A stretch of DNA of 64,000 nt from Hyphomicrobiales bacterium (GTDB taxonomy: Bacteria; Pseudomonadota; Alphaproteobacteria; Rhizobiales; JACESI01), in assembly GCA_013911885.1 (NCBI GenBank), contig JACESI010000002.1, positions 1 to 64,000 on the forward strand, written 5' to 3'. Under the pieces are notes generated by a model. The model ran no database searches and had not been told where the DNA came from. It saw only the letters and a program-made list of their open reading frames with translations. Shown piece by piece: positions 36,893 through 45,643 of this stretch (its first letter is position 1; each line of letters starts with the position of its first letter). Both the position numbers and the translations under genes were made by a program.

Positions 36893-37425
36893 TGCCTGCA
36901 TTCCAATCCCTTTTCACCGATCACGGAGACCATTTCATGCCATTCCCCGAGAACACATCTACGCCGGACGACCTGCCGTCCCTCAGCGCGGCCGAAATCG
37001 CGGCCCTGCCGGTCGAGCTGCTGGCAATCCTGCAGAGCGAGATCGATAAGCGCCTGAAGCGCGACAAGGCGGCCAAGACCCGCTTCGATGCGGGACTGGC
37101 CGTCCGCTATGCTACCCGGGCCGCCGAAGAACGCCAGGTTTCGGGCAAAGACACTGGCACCGTCCGGTTCGACGATGGCGATTTCACCGTGGTTGCTGAT
37201 CTGCCGAAGCGGGTGGATTGGGATCAGGACCGGTTGGCCGACATGGTCGCTCGGATCCGCGATGCCGGGGACGATCCTGCCGAATATGTCGATCTCTCTT
37301 ACAAGGTGCCGGAGCGCAAATACGCCGCCTGGCCCGAAGCCATCCGGCAGGGTTTCGAGCCCGCGCGCACCGTCCGTCCCGGCACGCTGAAGGTCGAGAT
37401 CCTCGCGCAGGGGGCAGACCAGTGA
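36892..37425 (+). CDS. Hypothetical phage protein upstream of the RecA-like ATPase
   Basis: 177 aa from the ATG at 36892, which overlaps the previous stop by one base. An alternative start at 36937 has a better ribosome binding site (GGAGA). The middle is rich in charged helices (EIDKRLKRDKAAKTRFDAGL). The C-terminal part (YVDLSYKVPERKYAAWPEAI) resembles uncharacterised proteins that accompany Sak4-like ATPases in alphaproteobacterial phages. The stop overlaps the next GTG start (GTGA). Confidence 0.65.
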   Translation: MPAFQSLFTDHGDHFMPFPENTSTPDDLPSLSAAEIAALPVELLAILQSEIDKRLKRDKAAKTRFDAGLAVRYATRAAEERQVSGKDTGTVRFDDGDFTVVADLPKRVDWDQDRLADMVARIRDAGDDPAEYVDLSYKVPERKYAAWPEAIRQGFEPARTVRPGTLKVEILAQGADQ

Positions 37426-38297
37426 GCCTTCCCATCATCAGCGCCGACCAGCGGCTGGCCGAGCCACGCGGCATCAAGGGCTGCATCTTCGGCAAGAGCG
37501 GAATTGGGAAAACTTCCCTCCTATGGACGCTCGATCCTGACCGCACTCTGTTCATGGATCTCGAAGCGGGCGATCTCGCCATCGAGGGCTGGGCTGGCGA
37601 CAGCATCCGGCCGCGCACATGGACGGAATGCCGGGATTTCGCGGTGTTCATCGGCGGGCCCAACCCGGCATTGCGGGATGAGCAGCCCTACAGCCCGGCC
37701 CATTACAAGGCCGTCTGCGACCGCTATGGCGATCCGGCAGCACTCGATCGCTACGACACTATCTTTGTCGACTCGATCACTGTCGCCGGGCGGCTGTGTT
37801 TCGGCTGGTGCAAAGGCCAGCCGGAGGCGCTGTCGGAGAAGACCGGCAAGCCGGATGTGCGCGGTGCCTACGGGCTGCACGGCCGCGAGATGATCGGCTG
37901 GCTCACCCATCTGCAGCACACACGAGCCAAGAATGTCTGGTTCGTCGGGATTCTCGACGAGAAGCTCGACGACTTCAATCGCAAGGTGTTCCAGCCGCAG
38001 ATAGACGGCTCCAAGACCGGGCTCGAGCTGCCGGGGATCGTCGACGAGGTGATCACCATGGCGGAACTGAAGTCCGATGGCGGCGATCCGCATCGCGCCT
38101 TTGTCTGCCAGACGATCAACCCCTGGGGCTTTCCGGCAAAGGACCGTTCCGGCCGCCTGGCCCAAGTTGAAGAACCCCATCTCGGCCGCCTGATGGCGAA
38201 GATCCGGACGGCAGTGGCGCCTCCATCCGACCGGCTGACCTACGCCCCGCCGCCTGCCGATCCGGCCGGTGCCGACCAATCCCAACCGCAATCCTGA
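37422..38297 (+). CDS. RecA-fold ATP-binding protein (Sak4-like)
   Basis: 291 aa with a GTG start at 37422 overlapping the previous stop. Walker A is CIFGKSGIGKTSLLW near residue 28; the Walker B strand is YDTIFVDSITVAGR. A conserved VWFVGILDEKLDD follows. The size and place next to an SSB-like gene and a helicase fit phage RecA/Sak4-type recombinases, which promote single-strand annealing or exchange. Frame and start were not evident from ATG codons alone: an upstream ATG in the same frame lies deep inside the previous gene. Confidence 0.8.
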   Translation: MSLPIISADQRLAEPRGIKGCIFGKSGIGKTSLLWTLDPDRTLFMDLEAGDLAIEGWAGDSIRPRTWTECRDFAVFIGGPNPALRDEQPYSPAHYKAVCDRYGDPAALDRYDTIFVDSITVAGRLCFGWCKGQPEALSEKTGKPDVRGAYGLHGREMIGWLTHLQHTRAKNVWFVGILDEKLDDFNRKVFQPQIDGSKTGLELPGIVDEVITMAELKSDGGDPHRAFVCQTINPWGFPAKDRSGRLAQVEEPHLGRLMAKIRTAVAPPSDRLTYAPPPADPAGADQSQPQS

Positions 38298-38318
38298 TCA
38301 TAGAAAAGGAGGTTCCCC

Positions 38319-38942
38319 ATGGGTTCCTGGAACGATTTCAACGACGCGCAGAGCAACACCAACCTCATCCCCAAGGGCACGCTCGCCAAGGTGCGCCTGA
38401 CCATTCGCCCCGGCGGCTTCGACGATGCATCACAAGGCTGGACCGGCGGCTACGCCACGCGCGGCTCCACTGGGGCTGTCTATCTCAATGGCGAGTTCAC
38501 CGTGACCGAGGGCCAATATGCCCGCCGCAAGATCTTCACGCTGATCGGGCTCTACAGCCCGAAGGGGCCGGACTGGACCAACATGGGCCGCAGCCTGGTG
38601 CGCGGCATGCTGAACTCGGCGCGCGGGATTTCCGACAAGGATATGTCGGCCGAAGCGCAGGCCGCGCGACGCATCAGCGGCTTTGCCGATCTCGACGGGA
38701 TCGAATTCATCGCCCGCATCGATATCGGCACAGACGCCAGCGGGGACGACAAGAACGAGATCCGCAGCGCCGTCACGCCCGATCACCGTGACTATGCGCA
38801 GATCATGGGCACCGCGCCCCTGCAGTTCAGTGGCAACGCTGGACCGGGGGTCACTCCGCAGCAGTCCAGTTCGACATCTCCCCAGACCAACCAGCCAGCA
38901 GCCAACCCCGGTGCCCCCGGGCGGCCGAGCTGGGCGCAGTAA
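38319..38942 (+). CDS. DUF669-like protein, probable phage single-strand DNA-binding protein
   Basis: 207 aa with GGAGG before the ATG. The N-terminal WNDFNDAQSNTNLIPKGT and the GEFTVTEGQYARRKIFTLIG block resemble DUF669 proteins. The C-terminus is a disordered, Q/S/P-rich tail ending in GRPSWAQ. DUF669 genes lie beside RecA-like or Erf/Sak recombinases in phages; an SSB role is inferred from that context and from the disordered tail. Confidence 0.7.
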   Translation: MGSWNDFNDAQSNTNLIPKGTLAKVRLTIRPGGFDDASQGWTGGYATRGSTGAVYLNGEFTVTEGQYARRKIFTLIGLYSPKGPDWTNMGRSLVRGMLNSARGISDKDMSAEAQAARRISGFADLDGIEFIARIDIGTDASGDDKNEIRSAVTPDHRDYAQIMGTAPLQFSGNAGPGVTPQQSSSTSPQTNQPAANPGAPGRPSWAQ

Positions 38943-38954
38943 GGGGGATCGGAC

Positions 38955-40637
38955 ATGCGCCTGCGCCCCCGCCAGAAAACCTTCGTCGAGCGCAGTGTTG
39001 CTGCGCTCACGTCCCGCAGCAACACGCTGGGTGTGGCTCCCACCGGCGCGGGCAAGACCATCATGCTCTCGGCGGTCACCGGCGAGATGATCAGCGACGG
39101 TGCCAAGGCCTGTGTTCTGGCGCATCGCGACGAGCTCACGGCGCAGAACCGCGCCAAGTTTCAGCGCGTGCTGCCGGAGGTGTCGACATCTGTGATCGAC
39201 GCGACAGAGAAATCCTGGAGCGGCGACGTCACCTTCGCCATGGTGCCCACACTGGCGCGGGCGTCGAACCTGACCGACATGCCGCGCCTCGATCTTCTGG
39301 TGATTGATGAGGCGCATCACGCGGTGGCGGACAGCTACCGCCGGATCATCGACCGGGTTCGCGATGCAAATCCCGACGCGAGGGTGTTCGGGGTGACGGC
39401 AACGCCAACCCGGGGCGATCGCAAGGGTTTGCGCGAGGTCTTCGACAATGTCGCCGACCAGGTGCGGTTGGGCGAGTTGATCGCGTCTGGCCACCTCGTG
39501 CCACCGCGCACCTTTGTCATCGATGTGGGGGTGCAGGAGGAATTGAAGTCGGTCCGCAAGACCAGTGCCGATTTCGACATGACCGAGGTGGCGGACATCA
39601 TGGACCGCGCGCCGGTGACCGATGAGGTGATCCGCCACTGGACCGAAAAGGCGGGGGACCGACAGACCGTGGTGTTCTGCTCCACGGTGGCCCATGCGGA
39701 CCATGTGACCGAGGCCTTCCGCGCTACGGGGATCACGGCTGCGCTGATCCATGGGGATCTGGCTTCTGAGACCCGCAAGGCCATCCTTGCCGATTACGCG
39801 GCGGGCAAGACACGCGTCGTCGTCAATGTTGCTGTGCTGACCGAAGGCTGGGATCATCCGCCCACGTCCTGTGTCGTGCTGCTGCGGCCCAGTTCCTACA
39901 AATCCACCATGATCCAGATGGTCGGGCGTGGGCTGCGCACTGTCGATCCGGAGGAATACCCAGGCATCGTCAAGACCGACTGCGTCGTGCTGGATTTTGG
40001 AACGTCGAGCCTGATCCACGGCACGCTGGAACAGGATGTCGATCTGGATGGCAAGATCAGCACCGGCGAGGCCCCGACGAAAACTTGCCCGGCCTGCGCA
40101 GCGGAGATCCCGCTAGCCGCCACCGAATGCCCGCTCTGCGGCGAGGTGTTCCTGCAGGATGAGGGCGAAACAGGCGCGGACGCAGCGCCGCTCTCGGGCT
40201 TCGTCATGACCGAGATAGATCTGCTGAAACGGTCCAGTTTCGCATGGGTCGATCTCTTCGGCACGGACGACGCGCTGATGGCCACGGGCTTTACGGCCTG
40301 GGGCGGCATCTTCTGGATGGAGGGCGTCTGGTACGCCATCGGCGGGGCCAAGGGCGAGCGGCCACGCTTGTTGGGCGTCGGCGAACGCGCCGTCTGCCTC
40401 GCGCAGGCCGACGACTGGCTGAACACCCACGAAAGCGACGAGAGCGCCTTCAAGACAAGGGGATGGCTGCGCCAGCCGCCGACCGACAAGCAGCTGAAAT
40501 ACCTGCCTGCCGAGTGTCGCCACGACTTCGGGCTGACGCGCTATCGCGCCTCGGCATTGATGACCTTCGGCTTCAACAAGCGCGCCATCCAAGGGGTCGT
40601 AAATGCGGTGGCCGATCCCGAACGGAGAGCGGCATGA
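38955..40637 (+). CDS. SF2 DEAD/DEAH-box helicase
   Basis: 560 aa. Motif I is GVAPTGAGKTIMLSAV, motif II LLVIDEAHHAVADSY, motif III-like VFGVTATPTRGD and motif VI MVGRGLRTVDP. A zinc ribbon follows (TCPACAAEIPLAATECPLCG, about residue 380). The C-terminal 150 residues are unassigned. It is a DNA helicase of the phage replication cluster, possibly for origin melting or recombination. Confidence 0.88.
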   Translation: MRLRPRQKTFVERSVAALTSRSNTLGVAPTGAGKTIMLSAVTGEMISDGAKACVLAHRDELTAQNRAKFQRVLPEVSTSVIDATEKSWSGDVTFAMVPTLARASNLTDMPRLDLLVIDEAHHAVADSYRRIIDRVRDANPDARVFGVTATPTRGDRKGLREVFDNVADQVRLGELIASGHLVPPRTFVIDVGVQEELKSVRKTSADFDMTEVADIMDRAPVTDEVIRHWTEKAGDRQTVVFCSTVAHADHVTEAFRATGITAALIHGDLASETRKAILADYAAGKTRVVVNVAVLTEGWDHPPTSCVVLLRPSSYKSTMIQMVGRGLRTVDPEEYPGIVKTDCVVLDFGTSSLIHGTLEQDVDLDGKISTGEAPTKTCPACAAEIPLAATECPLCGEVFLQDEGETGADAAPLSGFVMTEIDLLKRSSFAWVDLFGTDDALMATGFTAWGGIFWMEGVWYAIGGAKGERPRLLGVGERAVCLAQADDWLNTHESDESAFKTRGWLRQPPTDKQLKYLPAECRHDFGLTRYRASALMTFGFNKRAIQGVVNAVADPERRAA

Positions 40638-40640
40638 CCC

Positions 40641-41051
40641 ATGAAACCTTCAGTCCCTATCACGGCCGAGGAGCGGCGTCGTCTCTGGCATCCGCGTGGA
40701 ACGCTCTGTGCTGTCTGCCGGCAACCCACGCGTGGTTTTGGCTGGCGCGATCCGGTCAGGTCGAGACGGCCCCGGCCATCGGTCTGGTTCTGCTCGATGC
40801 CCTGCCAAGGCTTGTGGACGCGTTTGGCGCGGGAGCGATTTGCCATGGTTGATCTGACCGAAGAAGAACGCGCCGCCATCTCCGCCACCATGAAGCGGGT
40901 CGCCCTGCTGATGGACGAGATCGGCTGGCAGACCGCATTCGCGGAGCTGACCGAGGCACAGGTGCGCGCCCTGATCGAGGAGGCCGTCGAGGGTTTCCGT
41001 GAGGCCATGGCTGACATCGCTCGAGCCCAGATGCCGGAGGTGCCGTTCTGA
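40641..41051 (+). CDS. DUF6511-like zinc protein
   Basis: 136 aa. N-terminal GTLCAVCRQPTRGFGWRDP and WFCSMPCQGLWTRLAR form a compact C-x-x-C...C-x3-C zinc site; the rest is helical. Proteins of this type are common small members of alphaproteobacterial prophage replication clusters. The start is four bases past the helicase stop, and the stop overlaps the next ATG by one base. Confidence 0.72.
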   Translation: MKPSVPITAEERRRLWHPRGTLCAVCRQPTRGFGWRDPVRSRRPRPSVWFCSMPCQGLWTRLARERFAMVDLTEEERAAISATMKRVALLMDEIGWQTAFAELTEAQVRALIEEAVEGFREAMADIARAQMPEVPF

Positions 41052-41809
41052 TGCTGGATTTCAATCATCGTCCCTCCATCGCCGAGCGGGTCAACGAACT
41101 GATCGACGCCGTTCTCATTGCCGAGCGTGAGGCCACGCCGCCCCGGACCTATCTCGGCGCGTCCCGCCTCGGGCATACCTGCGAACGCGCGCTGCAATTC
41201 GAGTTTGCCGGTGCGCCAAAGGATGAGGGTGCCGATTTCGGCGGGCAGACGCTGCGGATCTTCGCAATTGGCCACGAGCTCGAAGACCTGGCGATCCGCT
41301 GGCTGCGCGCGGCTGGGATCGATCTGGTGACCCAAAAACCCGATGGCGGCCAGTTCGGCTTCTCTGTCGCGGGCGGTCGTATCCGAGGCCATGTCGATGG
41401 GATCATCGCTGATGCCCCAGCAGCGCTTGGTCTGCGCGCCCCGGCGCTCTGGGAGTGCAAGACCATGAACGCGAAGAACTGGCGCGCCTGCGTCAAGGAC
41501 GGCGTGGCTATCTCGAAGCCGGTCTACGCCGCCCAGATCGCGATATACCAAGCCTATATGGAACCCTCGGTGCCGGAAATATCGACAGCCCCGGCGCTGT
41601 TCACCGCCATCAACAAGGACACGGCAGAGCTGCACCATGAGCTCGTGCCGTTCGATGCCGATCTCGCGCAGCGCATGTCTGACCGCGCCGTTAGGATCCT
41701 GCAAGCCACAGAGGCAGGTGATCTGCTGCCCCGTATCGCCGCCAACCGGGATTTCTTCGAATGCCGGTTCTGCGCCCATGCCGAGCGGTGTTGGAGCCTC
41801 ACGGCATGA
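41051..41809 (+). CDS. Cas4-like PD-(D/E)XK exonuclease with probable Fe-S cluster
   Basis: 252 aa. Nuclease residues are visible: H75 (GHELED), D116 (HVDGII), E135 and K137 (WECKTM), the Cas4/RecB layout. Four cysteines fit an Fe-S cluster: C44 (GHTCERAL), C238, C241 and C247 (ECRFCAHAERC). Such enzymes resect DNA ends. No CRISPR array or cas1/cas2 is near, so this is a phage replication or recombination nuclease. The stop overlaps the next gene by ATGA. Confidence 0.82.
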   Translation: MLDFNHRPSIAERVNELIDAVLIAEREATPPRTYLGASRLGHTCERALQFEFAGAPKDEGADFGGQTLRIFAIGHELEDLAIRWLRAAGIDLVTQKPDGGQFGFSVAGGRIRGHVDGIIADAPAALGLRAPALWECKTMNAKNWRACVKDGVAISKPVYAAQIAIYQAYMEPSVPEISTAPALFTAINKDTAELHHELVPFDADLAQRMSDRAVRILQATEAGDLLPRIAANRDFFECRFCAHAERCWSLTA

Positions 41810-44208
41810 CCGACGAGCCCAGAGATCCATCAGATCCCGACCAGGACACACCCATGCGCGACGACACGACGCCCGAAACGCCCAAGGAAAACATCGTCCA
41901 TTTCAATCCGTGGCGCGATTTCAACGATGCCGCGCCGCAGATCGACGTCTTCGGCGACGAGCCCGATCCCGAGCAGATCGCGAAATTCATGCAGGTCGTC
42001 TTCGGATACTGCGACGGGCTGATCCCGGTCCGCAGTTTCATCGACAAGGGTCAGGGCATCGATGGCCGCCCGCACAACATCTGGCTCGAGGCGGATCAGG
42101 CCGCCCAAGAGAAGATGGCGACCTTCGCCACATGGGCCTCGCGGGAGGGGGCAGCGGTCTACGTTATCCCCGGCACCGTGGCCGCGCCCGGCCAGGCCAA
42201 GGCCGCCGAAATCCTGCAGATGCAGACCGTGGTCGTCGATTTGGACACCGGCGATATCGCCGCCAAGCGCGCCCATCTCGAGCGCCACCTTGGGTCACCG
42301 ACCATGGTGGTGGAAAGCGGCGGCGTGACATCCGAGGGCCAGCGGAAAGCGCACATCTGGTGGACACTGACCGAGCCTGCAGAAGGCGATGACATTGCCC
42401 GCGTCTGCCGTCTGCGCGGCGACATCGCCGCCAAGGTCGGTGGGGACATGCACTTCCGCTCAGCCCACCAGCCGATCCGGGTGGCAGGCAGCGTTTATTA
42501 CAAGAACAGCCTCAAGACGCAGGTTCGGATTGTCGAACTGAACGCCGACCGGGAACGCGATCTGGCCGAGTTCATCGAGGCAGTGACGGACATGCCGCCC
42601 GCGCCCGGCGTATCCCTGCAGCCCGAGTTCACGCATCCTGACAAGCCCGCCATGGACGATGTGCTGGTCACGCCCGTGCGCGAGGGGGCGCAGGACGATT
42701 GGTCTCGCTTCGAAGGGGCATCTGCCGCGATCGGGCACTTCATCCGTATGGTCCACGAGGGCCGGATGACCAAGGTTGAGGGCTGGGCAGGCATCTGTGG
42801 CTACAACGCCGCCATGCTGCGGCCCCAATGGCCGGTGGAGCGGCTCAAGCGCGAGTCCGAGCGGCTCTGGAACCGGCATGTCGAGAAATACGGACCGCCC
42901 CTGATCCGGCTGACCAATGGTGCACCTGGGCCGGAGGACATGCCTGCCTTCACGCTCGGCGCGCTGCTGGACGACCAGAGCCCCATGCCGGAGGACATCA
43001 TCGCGCCGCGCGTGCTGACGCCAGGCGGGCTGCTGGTGCTGGGTGGCGCGCCGAAGGTTGGCAAAAGCGACCTTCTGATTTCCTGGCTCGTCCACATGGC
43101 TGCGGGCGTGCCGTTCCTCGGGTTCACCCCGCCACGGCCCCTGCGCATTTTCTATCTGCAGGCGGAGATCCAGTATCACTATCTGCGCGAACGGCTGAAG
43201 CAGATCGCCCTGCCGCCAGAGGTGTTGGCCGCCGCGCGCGACACCTTCGTCGCCACGCCCAAGCTGAAGATGCTGCTCGACAATGAGGGCAGCGTGCGGG
43301 TCGCGCGCGCCGTACAAACCGCGTTCCCGGAGGCACCGCCCGACATCCTCTGCGTCGACCCGATCCGGAACCTCTTTGACGGCGGGCCCGATGGCGGTGG
43401 CGAGAACGACAACACCGCCATGATGTTCTTCCTGAAGGAACGGGTGGAGGTCCTGCGCGATCATATCGACCCCGACTGTGGGGTCATCCTGATCCACCAC
43501 ACCAAGAAGCTCAGCAAGCAGCAGGTGAAGGACGATCCCTTCCTCGCGCTCTCCGGTGCCAGCGCGCTGCGCGGGTTCTATACCTCCGGCCTGATCCTGC
43601 ACCGGCCTGACGAGGATTGCTTTCAACGAAAGCTGGAGATCGAGCTGCGCAACGGTCCCGCTCTGCCACCCAAGGTGATCGACAAGGTCGGCGGCCAATG
43701 GGTCGAGATCAATCCGATGAACGAGCGGCTGGTGCGCCAAGAGGTCGGCGCGAAGCACGATGCCGAACGCAACCGCAAGCGCGATGTGATCCTCGACCTG
43801 CTCTTTGAGGAGGCCGCCGGCGGTCATCTCTATACGACTATGCAGTTCGCCGAGACCTTCGAGAACCAGAGTGGGCTTGGCAGCAAATACACCATCCGCG
43901 AACGGTTGAGTGTTCTGGCCACGAAGGGCCATGTTAAATTCCTGCGCGATGGCAGCGCCTTTGGCTATCCAAAAGTCAGATCCCGCTTCGGATATCTCTG
44001 CGTCGATGGGATGCGGTTTCGCCCCGAAGAGCGTGTGGATCCGGAGACTGGCGAGGTCTTCGAAAACGCCGATCCCGTTCTTCCCAGCCACTACAAATGC
44101 CCCAATTCCGGGGTCTGCATGGACGTCGAGAACCCGGCTGTCTGGGTCTATCCTGTGACGGTTGCGGACGAGGATTTGGGCTCACTAACTCCTAAGAGTG
44201 AGGCCTAA
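41806..44208 (+). CDS. Primase-polymerase-like protein with RepA-type AAA ATPase
   Basis: 800 aa from the ATG at 41806 (ATGA overlap). Residues 100-240 look like an archaeo-eukaryotic primase domain: VVDLDTGDIAAKRAHLERH, then VVESGGVTSEGQRKAHIWW and HQPIRVAGSVYYKN. Near residue 412 a RecA/RepA-like ATPase begins with Walker A GGAPKVGKSDLLISW, and a Walker B-like ILCVDPIRNLFDGG follows, then VILIHHTKKLSK. The C-terminus looks like a winged helix. This is probably the initiator-primase-helicase of the element. The gene is followed at once by a repeat-rich non-coding stretch, a good candidate origin. Confidence 0.85.
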   Translation: MTDEPRDPSDPDQDTPMRDDTTPETPKENIVHFNPWRDFNDAAPQIDVFGDEPDPEQIAKFMQVVFGYCDGLIPVRSFIDKGQGIDGRPHNIWLEADQAAQEKMATFATWASREGAAVYVIPGTVAAPGQAKAAEILQMQTVVVDLDTGDIAAKRAHLERHLGSPTMVVESGGVTSEGQRKAHIWWTLTEPAEGDDIARVCRLRGDIAAKVGGDMHFRSAHQPIRVAGSVYYKNSLKTQVRIVELNADRERDLAEFIEAVTDMPPAPGVSLQPEFTHPDKPAMDDVLVTPVREGAQDDWSRFEGASAAIGHFIRMVHEGRMTKVEGWAGICGYNAAMLRPQWPVERLKRESERLWNRHVEKYGPPLIRLTNGAPGPEDMPAFTLGALLDDQSPMPEDIIAPRVLTPGGLLVLGGAPKVGKSDLLISWLVHMAAGVPFLGFTPPRPLRIFYLQAEIQYHYLRERLKQIALPPEVLAAARDTFVATPKLKMLLDNEGSVRVARAVQTAFPEAPPDILCVDPIRNLFDGGPDGGGENDNTAMMFFLKERVEVLRDHIDPDCGVILIHHTKKLSKQQVKDDPFLALSGASALRGFYTSGLILHRPDEDCFQRKLEIELRNGPALPPKVIDKVGGQWVEINPMNERLVRQEVGAKHDAERNRKRDVILDLLFEEAAGGHLYTTMQFAETFENQSGLGSKYTIRERLSVLATKGHVKFLRDGSAFGYPKVRSRFGYLCVDGMRFRPEERVDPETGEVFENADPVLPSHYKCPNSGVCMDVENPAVWVYPVTVADEDLGSLTPKSEA

Positions 44209-44354
44209 CTCCTATGTCCTCCCGAACTCCTGTCTCAATGAAATCAATTACTTACCAGCCAAAAGGAGTTAGTGACCTAACTCCTCCCCAACTCCTCCGA
44301 ACTCCTAATTTGTCGTTCTTTATCAGCGCGTTATGCGGAAAAGAGGAGTTAGTG
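44185..44354. repeat. Cluster of short direct and inverted repeats, candidate replication origin
   Basis: The core octamer TAACTCCT occurs at 44185, 44205 and 44278 (within CTAACTCCT). Variants AACTCCT are at 44225, 44290 and 44300, and inverted copies AGGAGTTAG at 44264 and AGGAGTTAGTG at 44344. They start in the end of the primase gene and fill the gap behind it. Repeats like this next to an initiator gene resemble iterons. Confidence 0.7.
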
Positions 44355-44361
44355 TGGAAAG

Positions 44362-44405
44362 CCCCCATACTACGTATGGGGGGCCAACCAGCAGGTTTGG
44401 CCCCC
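44362..44405. promoter_or_regulatory. Two back-to-back hairpins upstream of the resolvase gene
   Basis: CCCCCATAC at 44362-44370 and GTATGGGGG at 44374-44382 form a perfect nine-bp stem with a three-base loop. The run GGGGGCCAACC (44379-44389) can pair with GGTTTGGCCCCC (44394-44405) with one bulge; the two stems share bases, so only one forms at a time. A third partial copy, CCATACGTA, lies at 44408-44417. Possible roles: origin structure, terminator or switch. Confidence 0.6.
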
Positions 44406-44485
44406 ATCCCATACGTAGCCGGGTATCCGCGCGCGGGCCGATCTGCCCCGCACCTTTCACCTTTCGAGCAGCAATGGAGATGACA

Positions 44486-45004
44486 ATGTCGAACAGGCAA
44501 ATTGAACCCGTGAGCGAACACCAGGCGGCAGCTTTGCCGGGGACCATCCTGGCCCTGGATCTCGGAACCACAACGGGCTGGGCGCTGCGATCCACGGACG
44601 GTCTCATCACCAGCGGGACCGCTTCCTTCAAACCCGGTCGCCACGACGGCGGGGGCATGCGATACCTGCGCTTCACCAATTGGCTGGGCGAGATCGAAAA
44701 GCTCTCTGGCCCTATCGCAGCGATCTGGTTCGAGGAAGTACGCCGCCACGCCGGGACCGACGCAGCTCACGTCTACGGAGGTCTGATGGCCACGCTGACG
44801 TCCTGGTCCGAACTTCGGGGCGTGCCCTATGCGGGCGTTCCCGTCGGCACGATCAAGCGTTTCGCCACTGGCAAGGGAAACGCCAACAAGGACGCCATGA
44901 TCGCCGCCGCTCGGTCGCGCGGGTTCAGCCCAGTTGATGACAATGAGGCCGATGCCATAGCGATCCTGCTTTGGGCCATTGAAACTCATGGAGGTGCGCA
45001 ATGA
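44486..45004 (+). CDS. RuvC-like Holliday junction resolvase
   Basis: 172 aa from the ATG at 44486, with GGAGA just upstream. RNase H-fold residues are seen: ILALDLGTTTGWAL (first acid), IWFEEVRRH (second) and DDNEADAIAILLW (the last acidic pair). It should cleave branched intermediates of phage recombination or packaging. The stop overlaps the next ATG (ATGA). Confidence 0.8.
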   Translation: MSNRQIEPVSEHQAAALPGTILALDLGTTTGWALRSTDGLITSGTASFKPGRHDGGGMRYLRFTNWLGEIEKLSGPIAAIWFEEVRRHAGTDAAHVYGGLMATLTSWSELRGVPYAGVPVGTIKRFATGKGNANKDAMIAAARSRGFSPVDDNEADAIAILLWAIETHGGAQ

Positions 45005-45204
45005 CCGGTATGCGATTCACGCCCAGGGGTTATGGCGGGCATCGCCGTCAGCCCGATGAGGTCAAAAAGGACGGCTGGAAGGAACAGGGCGTTCTGGCTG
45101 TCTCCGTCGATGACAATCGCCTCACATGGCCAGAGCGCGAACTGGTCCGCCAGCTTGGCGAACGCCTGTACGGCAAACGAGACCGGGAGGTGCGCCATGA
45201 CTGA
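45001..45204 (+). CDS. Small hypothetical phage protein
   Basis: 67 aa, overlapping both neighbours (ATGA with the resolvase, eight bases with the next gene). It reads MTGMRFTPRGYGGHRRQPDE at the start, with a basic C-terminus. The overlaps argue for real expression. No family recognised. Confidence 0.65.
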   Translation: MTGMRFTPRGYGGHRRQPDEVKKDGWKEQGVLAVSVDDNRLTWPERELVRQLGERLYGKRDREVRHD

Positions 45205-45643
45205 GTGGACTACAGCGCGCGTGGAGGACCGGCTAGAGAGCGCGGCAGATGTCTTCCGCACCTTGCCCGGCGTTATGCCGCAGGGCTTCTTCAATGCATG
45301 GCCCGAGTATTTCCACAGCTTCGCGGACAAGGTCGGTCAGGAACCGCAGATGCGCAGGCCCCGGCCGGGACCGCGCCAGATCACTGAAGCCGAAGAGGCA
45401 TTGCTCTGGCTGCGTTGGCTGGAACGGGATGATGCCCGGATCGTCTGGCTGCGTGCCGAACGCACCCCATGGAAACCGATCTGCTGGGAGATGGGGCTCA
45501 GCCGCCCGGCGGCCAACCGCCATTGGCAATACGGCCTCGCGCTGATCACCTGGCGGCTCAATGGGCGCGTGCCGCCTTTGAAGCGGTCACGGCGTTTCGT
45601 GGTTGAGAACGCGAACAACCTGTCAAGGAAAATCGTCCTGTGA
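45197..45643 (+). CDS. DUF6362-like phage protein
   Basis: 148 aa from the ATG at 45197 with GGGAGG upstream. A helix-rich protein with EEALLWLRWLERDDARIVWL followed by RTPWKPICWEMGLSRPAANR, a likely helix-turn-helix. Similar proteins sit before terminase or methylase genes in many alphaproteobacterial prophages. A regulatory or packaging-accessory role is an inference. Confidence 0.7.
   Translation: MTEWTTARVEDRLESAADVFRTLPGVMPQGFFNAWPEYFHSFADKVGQEPQMRRPRPGPRQITEAEEALLWLRWLERDDARIVWLRAERTPWKPICWEMGLSRPAANRHWQYGLALITWRLNGRVPPLKRSRRFVVENANNLSRKIVL

Noticed and set aside
38430..40019. 529-codon minus-strand frame opposite the helicase gene
   Set aside because: Antisense shadow; the helicase motifs lie on the plus strand and no family is seen in the other reading.
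42460..44091. 543-codon minus-strand frame opposite the primase-ATPase gene
   Set aside because: Antisense shadow of a gene with clear Walker and primase motifs.
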